NCBI GenBank assembly: GCA_964546955.1
Contig: CAZJLP010000019.1
Location: 16,039 to 80,038, forward strand
Reading direction: 5' to 3'
DNA length: 64,000 nucleotides
From: CAZJLP01 sp964546955
Lineage (GTDB): Bacteria > Verrucomicrobiota > Verrucomicrobiia > Opitutales > Opitutaceae
Below the pieces are notes generated by a model. That model saw nothing but the letters and a program-made list of their open reading frames with translations, did no database searches and was not told the origin of the DNA. The position numbers were made by a program, and so were the translations under genes. Shown piece after piece: positions 16,770-25,300 of this stretch (within the stretch, counting starts at the first letter, position 1; every line of letters starts with the position of its first letter).

Positions 16770-16960
16770 TTTTCTCTTTTCTCTTTATCTTAAGGAAGCT
16801 CTGAAAAAGGACTGTTCTGAGGTGGAGCGCGATCTCCGAGCGCGCTGTTGGACGTATTTCTACGAGCGACGCGGACTCCAAACCAACGCGCTCGGAGATC
16901 GCGTTCCACCTCGATCATCACTTGCCGCAGTTTTTCAGAGCTTCCTTAATCTCTTTATCT
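16770..16960. repeat. Palindromic element A, copy 2, flanked by an 11-bp direct repeat
   Basis: The element (16791-16948) has perfect 18-bp ends, TAAGGAAGCTCTGAAAAA and its reverse complement, plus the inner arms 'GAGGTGGAGCGCGATCTCCG' shared with copies 1 and 3. Outside it, TCTCTTTATCT occurs at both 16780-16790 and 16950-16960 in the same orientation, which looks like a target-site duplication. The left one is also the last part of a heptamer array (TTTTCTC, TTTTCTC, TTTATCT). Confidence 0.85.
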
Positions 16961-17025
16961 CAGAAGGCAGACGCGGTCGATCTCGGCGAGAGAAAGATAG
17001 AGCAAGCTTGAAGGAACGGCTCGAA

Positions 17026-17170
17026 AGGTAGGGGCGGGCCTCTGGGCCGCCCATCGAAGGGAGAGGCGCCGAACAAGAACATGCGTTTTGACGCCGTCCA
17101 GCGCTGCGCAGATGTGTGAATGCTACGTTTGTGGCACACGACGGCGAGTCCAGAGGCCTCGCCCCTACCT
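17026..17170. repeat. Palindromic element B, copy 2 (reverse orientation)
   Basis: Ends are AGGTAGGGGCGGGCCTCTGG and the inverted CCAGAGGCCTCGCCCCTACCT (in two halves), about 21 bp each. Read on the minus strand, the interior shares words with copy 1 at 9654-9795 ('CCGTCGTGTGC', 'CGCAGCGC', 'GGCGTCAAAACGC'). The LOG gene starts 55 bp after it. Confidence 0.72.
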
Positions 17171-17224
17171 TCAACTCTCCACTATTTTCGTGTCACCCGT
17201 CTCTTTTCCCCCTTCAAACATCCC

Positions 17225-17806
17225 GTGAAGACTCTCTGCGTTTACTGTTCCTCCAGCGACCGGCTCGATCAGAAATACTACGACCTTGCACGGCAGATCG
17301 GTTCCCAGATGGTGCCGCGGGGTTGGGGCCTGGTCTACGGCGGAGGGAAAACGGGCTTGATGGGAGCCGTTGCGCGAGGCGTGAAGCAAGCGGGAGGGCG
17401 CGTGGTGGGGGTAATCCCGGATTTCATGAAGGTGAAGGAGCTGGCGTTCGATGAAGCCGACGAACTGATCACGGTAGTCACGATGCGCGAACGAAAGCTG
17501 CTGATGGAAACCAGGGCCGATGCGTTCCTCACCCTTCCCGGCGGCTGGGGCACGCTGGAGGAGATCATGGAGATTCTCACTCTGCGGCAGCTGGATGTCC
17601 TGCGTAAGCCCTGTGTTTTTTTCAACCAGGACGGGTTCTACGACGAATTGCTGCGTTTCTTCGAGCGGATGGTGACGGAACGGTTCAACAAGGCCTCGAA
17701 TCTCGAACTGTTTTCTGTCGCCAAAACAATCGACGAGGTTTTCGCGCAACTCGCCGCCAACGCCGCGCCCGCGGATACGAAATGGTTCGACACCCACAAG
17801 GGCTGA
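17225..17806 (+). CDS. LOG family protein (cytokinin riboside 5'-monophosphate phosphoribohydrolase type)
   Basis: 193 residues. The LOG signature 'PGGWGTLEEI' and 'YGGGKTGLMGAVA' near the N-terminus are clear. These enzymes split nucleoside 5'-monophosphates into base and ribose 5-phosphate. The GTG at 17225 is chosen because the fold starts there ('VKTLCVYCSSS'); an in-frame ATG at 17120 would lie inside palindromic element B. Full family length. Confidence 0.9.
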   Translation: MKTLCVYCSSSDRLDQKYYDLARQIGSQMVPRGWGLVYGGGKTGLMGAVARGVKQAGGRVVGVIPDFMKVKELAFDEADELITVVTMRERKLLMETRADAFLTLPGGWGTLEEIMEILTLRQLDVLRKPCVFFNQDGFYDELLRFFERMVTERFNKASNLELFSVAKTIDEVFAQLAANAAPADTKWFDTHKG

Positions 17807-17810
17807 GCGA

Positions 17811-17921
17811 GGAAGGCTGAGGAAGGAAAGGCTGAATCCGGGGTCAGGCGCGAGTGACTTGGAAATGTGCAGACCGTTGGTTCGGTGTCCGTTCAACTCT
17901 CAGCTTTCAGCGTTCAGCCTT
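17811..17921. repeat. Paired imperfect arrays (AGGCTGA / CAGCCTT) between convergent genes
   Basis: The right array 17894-17921 is CAACTCT, CAGCTTT, CAGCGTT, CAGCCTT at exact 7-bp period. The left stretch 17811-17836 has two AAGGCTGA words in inverted sense but 15 bp apart. It fills the 120 bp between the LOG stop and the convergent UspA stop. Confidence 0.65.
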
Positions 17922-17926
17922 TCGTT

Positions 17927-18418
17927 TTATCCCTCCTGCAGCGACGGAGTAAGCGCGGAGGGAGCTTTTTGCTTCTTTGGGTCCTTCGCGGGCGGCACAA
18001 TCACAACGGGGCACTTCGCTTTCCGCAGAATGCCATGCGTCGTCGTTCCTACGATCAGATCATAAAGGGCAGTGTGGCCGTGGGAGCCGACAACGATGTA
18101 GTCCGCGTTGTGCCTCTCGGCGCTGATAAGGATTTCTTCCGTGGGCATCCCGGACTTCTGCTCGATTTCCACCGACGCAGGAGCGGCCGACAGCCGGGCC
18201 TTCAGCTCGGCTAAGCGTTGCGCGGCGTGTTTCCGCGACGCGGTGATGGCCTCCTGAAACGTATCCAAAGCGAGGCCATAGTCGCTGGTCAGAGCAGGGG
18301 GTTGAACGACGTGGAGCAGCACGATGCGTCCCGCAACAGCGTTGGCCAGCGTGCTGGCAGCTTCGATGACGGGATCGGTGGCGGTCGAAAAATCGATGGG
18401 CGCAAGGATCGTCTTCAT
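17927..18418 (-). CDS. Universal stress protein (UspA family)
   Basis: 163 residues from ATG 18418. Starts 'MKTILAPIDFSTATDPVIEAA' and ends with the ATP-binding pattern 'GSHGHTALYDLIVGTTTHGILRKAKCPVVIV' (G-x2-G-x9-G-S/T type). UspA proteins are cytoplasmic stress-response factors that bind ATP. Single gene, with tRNA-Pro next on the same strand. A TTG nine bases upstream is a less likely start. Confidence 0.92.
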   Translation of the reverse strand: MKTILAPIDFSTATDPVIEAASTLANAVAGRIVLLHVVQPPALTSDYGLALDTFQEAITASRKHAAQRLAELKARLSAAPASVEIEQKSGMPTEEILISAERHNADYIVVGSHGHTALYDLIVGTTTHGILRKAKCPVVIVPPAKDPKKQKAPSALTPSLQEG

Positions 18419-18535
18419 TGTGGCCAAGATGCCATAGCCAGCGCTTTAACGCGATCCGGGAGGTGCGTTTGGGCGGCCTACTCCCGAGGGGAAATAGGCG
18501 GGCTGGTGGGACTTGTGCGCCTCCGGCTCATTCGA

Positions 18536-18552
18536 TTTCGCCTGCGGCGAAA
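18536..18552 (-). terminator. Hairpin downstream of tRNA-Pro, possible terminator
   Basis: TTTCGCC and GGCGAAA pair around a short loop, 36 bp beyond the tRNA 3' end on the minus strand. There is no long T-run after it, so the terminator call is tentative. Confidence 0.35.
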
Positions 18553-18587
18553 AGGCTCACGATCTCCTGTCTCTACGTTACTGAAAA

Positions 18588-18664
<77 letters not shown>

Positions 18665-18871
18665 AACAAGGAAGGGTCAGCAAGCCTCATGGAGGGACGC
18701 TTATCAAGCGGTTTTTTACGGATGGCGTCTTATGCTCGAACTCGCTGCCTCCGTGCGTATTATGAACGGGCATTCCGGAGGCCGCCAATTCCCCCTCAAA
18801 AATCTAAGAAATCCGCCGCTTGGGTGTCTTTATAGCCGGAGCCCGATGAATGTCTCCAGCGTGAAGACCCC

Positions 18872-19456
18872 ATGGAAGCCCAGCTCAACGAACAATCGCC
18901 GACACCGCCGCCTCTTGTCCGGCAGGCGCTGGTGCCGCTGCGCGGTATGATCAACGCGAAACCACTCAGTCTGGCTGCGCTGTTCGAAGAGGAGGAGAGC
19001 GCGCTCCTGCATTATGCGCTCGGGTTGGTCGGCCGGCGGGGTATCGCGGAAGAGCTCGTTCAGGAAACTTTTCTCCGTCTGCACCCCGTCTGGGGCGAAG
19101 TGGAAAATCCACGGGGTTGGTTGTACCGCAGCTTGCGGAACCTGGCGATCAATCACCTGCGCGCCCGGAAACCCGAAGCGGAGCTTCAGGAGGAAACGGT
19201 CGCGACCGAAGACACTCTGCCGACCGAGGCGATGGGGCGCAACGAAGCGGTCGGGATCGTTCGACTGTTGCTTTCGGAGATGCCGGAGGAGGACAGACAG
19301 CTGGTGAGCCTAAAATATCATGACGATTTGAAATATCAGGAAATCAGCAGGCGCACCGGACTGAGCGTGAGCAATGTCGGTTATCGCTTGCATCACCTTT
19401 TGAAAGGGCTGGCTGACGGTTTGCGGCGGGCAGGGATCGAAGGGAGCCGGGGATAA
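18872..19456 (+). CDS. ECF-type RNA polymerase sigma factor
   Basis: 194 residues. Region 2 spans about 38-105 ('ALLHYALGLVGRRGIAEELVQETFLRLH', 'PRGWLYRSLRNLAINHLRAR'); region 4 spans about 130-185 ('EDRQLVSLKYHDDLKYQEISRRTGLSVSNVGYRLHHLLK'). No long sigma-70 regions 1 or 3, so it is an ECF factor. Its stop TAA overlaps the AAGGAG ribosome-binding site of the VWA gene 10 bp downstream, so the two are coupled. An ATG at 18947 is an alternative start. Confidence 0.92.
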   Translation: MEAQLNEQSPTPPPLVRQALVPLRGMINAKPLSLAALFEEEESALLHYALGLVGRRGIAEELVQETFLRLHPVWGEVENPRGWLYRSLRNLAINHLRARKPEAELQEETVATEDTLPTEAMGRNEAVGIVRLLLSEMPEEDRQLVSLKYHDDLKYQEISRRTGLSVSNVGYRLHHLLKGLADGLRRAGIEGSRG

Positions 19457-19466
19457 GGAGCACATC

Positions 19467-22112
19467 ATGAAAAACGACGACAATCATCCCGCCAACCCCC
19501 AGGACCTCGAAATGGAAGCGCGTATCGTCGCGCTGGTGCTCGGAGAAACTTCCGATTTCGAGCGCGCCGAACTCGAGCGCCTGCTCGGGTCTCGACCGGA
19601 GCTCGCGATTTTCAAGCGCCGCATCGAAGCCGTACACGGCTTGGTCGCGGAAGCGGACAAACCCGCGCAGCAGGCTTTGACCCTCTCATCTGACCGGCGG
19701 GCTAAACTGTTGGAGACAATCGGCGCAGCGGCCGATCGGAAGCCGTTGACGCCGAGTGCGGCCTCCTCGCTCGGTTCACCTCCCCGTTTCGTCGTGTTGA
19801 GTCGCAAGATCTCACGCCAGGCGATCTGGATGTCGGGGATCGCGGCCGGTTTGGTGGTCGCCTTGTTCATCAACGTCGGCGACTGGACCCTTGATTCCAC
19901 GTTCTCCGGTTCCGCGGAAAGTGCAGATCAGGCCGTCACAGTGACCGCGGAAACACCCCCGCTCACGGGTCTCGACCACGCGCGAGCGACCGCGACCGGT
20001 GATACCGAGAAAAGAGACAACACTCCGGCGGGCGATCGGTCTGGGGTCGATCAAACCATGTCGCGCCGCGCAGCTGGACCGGCCTCAGCCCCGGCTGAGT
20101 CCGGCGAGGGCAGAGCGAGCGACCCGCTGAACAAGGCAAAGCTTGCCGGAGCCGGTGGAGGCGAGCGCGATTCCGGATCCGTGACGCTTGGTCGCGAGCC
20201 GGCCAAGTCGGTCTTCGATAAACCGGTGCCGGCTCCCCTCGGGTCCGGCTCGTCCGAACCGGTGACGCCGGTCGGAGCCGTGCCTCGGCTCGACGAGACC
20301 GGAACGCCGATGGAGACGGTGAAGCTCGACGAGCATGTGGTGCAGTCACAATACGAAAGCCACGCCCGGGGGCTGGCATCGAGTTCTTCCAACGATAGCT
20401 TTCTGCCAAAAGGTCCGGCGACTTTTGCCGATGGATTTCTGACTGCCTCCGGCGACGCGCCTTCCATCGGTGGATTGAGCAAGGAACGGTCCGCCGACGA
20501 TCGAATCACGTTTGGCATTCCGGCCGGCGCTAAAGATGCCAAAGCCTCCAAGAACGAAGCTGAGAAGGCCGCGGGGACCGACTCGAAGTCTGTTGAAGAG
20601 CAGACCGTCACGCTGTCTGCGTTCGCCGTGAGCGCCGCGCCTCAGCCGGCGCCAGTCCCTGCACCAAAAAGCGAGGGAGTCCGAAGCCGGCAAATGAGCG
20701 CGAAAGCCGCCGCAGTCACCGGCGCCGCCGCCGCTGCCGATCTGCCGCTTGTGCGGCCGAAACAACCCCAGGAACGCCTGGTGGAAGAACTGGCCGCGGC
20801 GACCTCCTCCGTATCGACCTTCTCCTTACATGTGAGCGATGTTTCCTTCCGGCTGGCCCAGTCGGCGCTCGCTCGCGGCCAGCTGCCGGACCCGGAGCGG
20901 ATTCGCCCGGAGGAGTTCTACAATGCCTTCGACTACGGCGATTCCGCGCCTTCCATGGCGGAGAAAATCTCCTGTCGCCTCGAACAGGCCGCTCACCCTT
21001 TTCTGCAGCAGAGGAACCTCGTGCGCATCGCGATGAAAGTGCCGGCAGTCGGGCGGGGAGCGGCCCAGCCGCTTCGCCTCACGGTGCTGCTCGACACCTC
21101 CGGATCGATGGAGCGCGAAGATCGCGCGACCTCGGTTCGCCGCGGGCTCGAAGTCCTCGCGGGGCTGCTCGGTCCCAACGACCGTTTGACGGTGATCGGC
21201 TTTGCCCGCACGCCCCGGTTGCTGATCGATGGCGTGGCCGGCGATCAAGCCCTTCGGGCAATTGAGGCGATCGCCAAAACTCCGGCCGAAGGCGGCACCA
21301 ATCTGGAGGAAGCGCTGAAACTCGGGACTGAACTCGCACGCCGGCACAAGGCCGCGGACGCGCAGAACCGAATGGTGCTCCTCACCGACGGCGCGGCCAA
21401 CCTCGGGAACGCAAATCCAGCCAGTCTGGCCGCCTCGATCGAAGCGTTGCGCGAGCAAGGAATCGCTTTCGACGCGTGCGGCGTGGGCTTGGACGGCCTG
21501 GATGACGAGATGCTGGAGTCGCTTACCCGCAAAGGAGACGGGCGCTACTACGTGCTCAATTCGCCGGCTGACGCGGACTCGGGCTTTGCTCGGCAACTCG
21601 CGGGGGCTTTGCGCCCCGCCGCGCAGAACGTTAAAGTTCAAGTTCGCTTCAATCCCGCCCGGGTCGGCAGCTACCGCCTGATTGGATTCGAGCAGCACCG
21701 CCTGAAGGAAGCCGACTTCCGCAATGACAAAGTCGACGCGGCTGAACTGGCGGCGGAGGAAGCCGCCATTGCGGTGTACCAGATCGAGCCCCTGCCGCAG
21801 GGGGAAGGCGAGCTCGGCGACGTTTTTGTCCGGTTCCGCGACGCCAACACGGGCCAAATGGTCGAACGTTCGTGGACTCTCACTTACGACGCGCAGGTCA
21901 AAAGCTTCGCGCGGGCCTCCTTTACGATGCAACTGGCGAGCACCGCGGCCCTTCTCGCGGAGAAACTTCGCGGCGGCGCTCCAGCTGAAGCGATCAAGCT
22001 CGACGAACTCGCCCCCATCGTGACCGGCTTGCGCGGCCACTACGCAAACTCCCCGCGCGTGAAGGAGCTCGCGACCATGTTTGAGCAGATGCGCCGATTG
22101 AACCTGCGGTGA
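19467..22112 (+). CDS. VWA-domain protein with anti-sigma-like N-terminus and membrane anchor
   Basis: 881 residues. Residues 1-110 form an acidic helical cytoplasmic segment resembling anti-sigma/zinc-free sensor N-termini, then one membrane helix at 120-137. Residues about 140-430 are a long disordered Ser/Pro/Ala/Gly-rich linker containing 'VTLSAFAVSAAP'. Residues about 445-500 resemble the vWF-A-associated N-terminal domain ('STFSLHVSDVSFRLAQSAL'). The VWA fold has an intact MIDAS: Asp543, Ser545, Ser547 in 'LDTSGSM'. A YfbK-type C-terminal domain follows. Coupled to the sigma gene, it is probably both its membrane-bound regulator and a periplasmic metal-dependent binding protein; that dual role is inference. 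Confidence 0.87.
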   Translation: MKNDDNHPANPQDLEMEARIVALVLGETSDFERAELERLLGSRPELAIFKRRIEAVHGLVAEADKPAQQALTLSSDRRAKLLETIGAAADRKPLTPSAASSLGSPPRFVVLSRKISRQAIWMSGIAAGLVVALFINVGDWTLDSTFSGSAESADQAVTVTAETPPLTGLDHARATATGDTEKRDNTPAGDRSGVDQTMSRRAAGPASAPAESGEGRASDPLNKAKLAGAGGGERDSGSVTLGREPAKSVFDKPVPAPLGSGSSEPVTPVGAVPRLDETGTPMETVKLDEHVVQSQYESHARGLASSSSNDSFLPKGPATFADGFLTASGDAPSIGGLSKERSADDRITFGIPAGAKDAKASKNEAEKAAGTDSKSVEEQTVTLSAFAVSAAPQPAPVPAPKSEGVRSRQMSAKAAAVTGAAAAADLPLVRPKQPQERLVEELAAATSSVSTFSLHVSDVSFRLAQSALARGQLPDPERIRPEEFYNAFDYGDSAPSMAEKISCRLEQAAHPFLQQRNLVRIAMKVPAVGRGAAQPLRLTVLLDTSGSMEREDRATSVRRGLEVLAGLLGPNDRLTVIGFARTPRLLIDGVAGDQALRAIEAIAKTPAEGGTNLEEALKLGTELARRHKAADAQNRMVLLTDGAANLGNANPASLAASIEALREQGIAFDACGVGLDGLDDEMLESLTRKGDGRYYVLNSPADADSGFARQLAGALRPAAQNVKVQVRFNPARVGSYRLIGFEQHRLKEADFRNDKVDAAELAAEEAAIAVYQIEPLPQGEGELGDVFVRFRDANTGQMVERSWTLTYDAQVKSFARASFTMQLASTAALLAEKLRGGAPAEAIKLDELAPIVTGLRGHYANSPRVKELATMFEQMRRLNLR

Positions 22113-22118
22113 CCGCTT

Positions 22119-22212
22119 CGTTCTCCTTCTCACTGCCCGGCAAAGCGGTGATTTGAAATTGACGTTCGGCACGGGCCGCTGGGAACGAGAACGAGTAAGA
22201 GTAAGAGAACGA
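22119..22212. repeat. Hexameric stutter array and partial inverted partner
   Basis: 22183-22212 reads GAACGA, GAACGA, GTAAGA, GTAAGA, GAACGA, exact period 6, the same unit set as 6129-6152. A weaker inverted partner, CGTTCT, CCTTCT, CACTGC, is at 22119-22136. Lies between the VWA and giant genes. Confidence 0.75.
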
Positions 22213-22245
22213 TTCCGCCTAACGGGGCACGCCGTACACCGTGCC

Positions 22246-22285
22246 ATGACAACCCTCTGACAAAAGCCTGACGGCCGACTGACAA
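22246..22285. promoter_or_regulatory. Four TGAC direct repeats at exact 11-bp spacing (PhoB-box-like operator)
   Basis: Units ATGACAA (22246), CTGACAA (22257), CTGACGG (22268) and CTGACAA (22279) are separated by 4-bp spacers. On the minus strand they read TTGTCAG / CCGTCAG / TTGTCAG / TTGTCAT, which is the geometry (7-bp units, 4-bp spacers) and core (TGTCA) of the Escherichia coli Pho box. It sits 78-117 bp before the giant gene, reversed relative to that gene. A PhoB/OmpR-family regulator is the natural candidate; none is encoded here. Confidence 0.5.
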
Positions 22286-22362
22286 CTTCACGAGGCCCTT
22301 GTGCGAGGATCGCGGCGGGCCGGAAGCAATCCCTGACCCACATTCTCCAGCTAAACCCGACA

Positions 22363-25300
22363 ATGATCATGAAAGTTCCCCACGATATCTCCGTGCTCCG
22401 TTTGGTCCTCCTGCTCAGCGCCACCCTGGCCGCGGCATTCGCCGCCCCTCAGCCGGGTCCCGATGCCGCGGGCGCCGGGGGCCTTTCGTCCGCGGCCGGT
22501 CGGATCGTCATCCACGCGGAAGGTCTGACGCCGCCGACGCCGCTCTATTTTTCGGCCGCGGTGGACCAGCGGGTGAAAGTGAGCGCCCAGGAAATCGTCG
22601 GCGAAGCGCGCGTGACGCTCCGTGTGGTTCAGGGCAAAGCGGATATACTGACCCTGTCGTTGTCGGGAGACGGTGAAATCGTCGAGGTTGTGGGGAAAGG
22701 ATTGCTGGAGTGGTCAGTCCGCCAAGCCGCGCCCGAACCCAGGCTCGCTTCCGCGAAAGCCCAACCGGCTCCCATCGGACGACGCTTCCTGGATCTCAAG
22801 ATCGCCCGTTCGGAGGACGAAGAGGCGAGCCAGCAACTCGAAGTGCTCGTGCGCAGCCGGCTCGCGAAACCCGCCGTGCCGGGCGCTGCAGCCGTGTTGT
22901 TGCTGGGGCCGGGAGACGCGGTTGGCTTTTCCAGCAAGGTCGCCGTGACGGCGGACGCCTCGATCGATTTCCGGGTCACGACCGCACGGGGGCTCACCGC
23001 TCTCGATGGAGGACGCATTGGCCCGGAAGGGGCGCAATTTTTCAGTGTCAACGAAGGCCAGCTTGAACTTCGCTTGATTCAACGGGGAGCGGCGCTCGCC
23101 GACGCCGAATTGATCGCGGCCCAGCTGCATGGCCAACTGGGCGACTCGAAACGCAGCGTGCAATTTCGCGTCACAGGCCAATTGAAGGCGCTGAAGAGCG
23201 GAGCGCGTTTGCGCCTATTGTCCGGACAGGCCGCGTTGAACGAAAACACGGCGGGCGATGGCTGGCACGTTGAACTCGATGCCCTGAAGGAGGGAGCGTT
23301 TGCCTATGAATTGGTGGCGGATCGCGAGGGGGTCATTCCGGTGGACATCTCGTTCTCGGCAGAAGTCAGGGAAAATGGCGATTGGCAGACGTTGAGTTTT
23401 TCGATGCCCGCCGGGGCGGTCGTGCCACTGCGGCTCGCCGGACTGGGGACCGATGTGAAGTTTAAACCCGACGCCGCCATTGTGCCCGCGGCGACGGCCC
23501 GAGGCTGGGAGGGGTTTTTGCCCGCGGATGGATCGGCCAACGTGGCCTGGAAACGAACTCGGGAGGCAGCGGAGGGAGCGCTCTTTTTCACCGGGTACGA
23601 ACTGGCGGAAGTGAGGGTGGGGGCGGGACTCCTCAGGCAGTCGTCCCAGATCGCTTTTCGCGTGCTTCAAGGAAAACTGGGCGCCGTCCGCTGCAAAATC
23701 GAGGGTGCGGGTGAAATCCTCGGAGTGGACGGGACGAATGTGGTCGGGTGGAAGGTCGTGGGCGAAGGGGCGACCAGGGTGCTGGAAGTTCGTTTTAGCC
23801 GGCCGGTCGAGACAGAGGGCGAGATCACCGTAAGGAGCCAGGCCGAACTTGGCGCTTTTCCCGTGCGCGCGGAGCCCCTGCGATTGATTCCGGAAAATGT
23901 CGTCCGTCATTCGGGGTTCCTCCGTGTAGCGAACGCCGGGGCCGTGCGGCTGGAGGTGACTGAAAGCGTGGGCATGATGCAGCTTTCCCCGTCTCAATAT
24001 CCGGGTCCGGCGATCGAGGCGGCGACCCGGCAGGTCTTTGTCTATCGTTTTCCGTCGGCGGGTTATGCTTATCGCGTCGTGGCCAGCCAAATACAGCCGG
24101 AGGTGAATGTATCGCAGATCGCGACCTATGAGCTGGGAGAAACCGACCGAGTGATCAGTGCGAGCGTCGAACTCGACGTGCGGGAGGCGCCGCTGCGCGA
24201 GTGGTCGCTGCAGATTCCGGACGACTACACGGTCGTGGCTCTCACCGGCTCCGGGGTGGCGGATTATGCGGCCGAGACCGCCGCGCGGGAGGGATATCGC
24301 GCGGTCAGGGTGCTTTTCTCGACCGCCATCGAAGGGCGTCAATTGTTGAAGTTGCGTCTGGAAAAGAACCAATCGGCCGCGGCCGGTGACTGGCGTTTGC
24401 GGCCGCTGCGCTATCCCGGCGTAAAGGCAGTTCGCGGGCACGTTGGCGCGGTCGCGACCGCGGGTTATCGCATGGTGCCGACTCGGGTGGATCTCCTGGT
24501 GGAAGTCCCCTTGACCTATTTTCCGACGCCCACTCCCGGCTTGCAGCAAGCCTGGCGCCTGCGCGAGGCGGATTGGGCGGTGGATTTGCGGATTGAGGCC
24601 CTTGGTCAAAGCGTACAGGCAGACGTCTTCCACCTGTATACGGTGAAGGAGGGCGTGGTCTACGGCAGCGTATTGCTGAACTACTTTGTGGTGGGCGCGC
24701 CGACTTCCGAATGGCGGATCGAAGTGCCGGCCGCCGTGGGCAACATCGACGTCGTCGGTCAGAATGTCCGCAAGGATTGGCGCCGGGAAGGCGATCAGGT
24801 CATCGTGGCCCTGCACCAGCCGGTGCTCGGGGCGGCCACGCTTCTGATCACGTTCGAACAGCCAATGAGCGCAAGGGGTGGCGTCATCAAACCCGGTGAA
24901 GTGAAGCCGCTGGGCGTGCAGGCAGAGCGCGGGTTCATCCAGATAGCCAGTCCGCTACAGGTGAAACACGATGTGCGAACGGCGGATGGAGGCTTGCTGC
25001 GTTTGGAACCGCTCGAACTTCCAGCCGAGTTCCGGCTGCTGACAACCTCGCCTTCGCTCGCGGTCTATCAGTACACAGCCCGGCCATTTTCGCTCGAAAT
25101 GAATTTGGAGTGGTACACTGCGGGCGAAACGGTGGATCAAATCGTCGATTTTGCCCAGCTCTCGAGCCAAGTATCGCGCGAGGGTCAGATTGTGACGGAA
25201 GCGCGGTACTTTGTGAAGACGCGCGGTCGCAAAGCGCTGCGCCTGATCTTGCCCGAAGGAGTCAAGTTATGGGAAGCGCGCGTGGAAAACGAAGTCACTC

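Larger units (their letters stand above)
16760..17224. other. 465-bp intergenic stretch built almost entirely of repeats
   Basis: Between the divergent gluQ and LOG genes lie, in order: a three-unit heptamer array (16770-16790), palindromic element A (16791-16948), a second TCTCTTTATCT (16950-16960), and palindromic element B (17026-17170). No coding frame of merit. The promoters of both genes must lie within or at the edges of these repeats. Confidence 0.75.
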
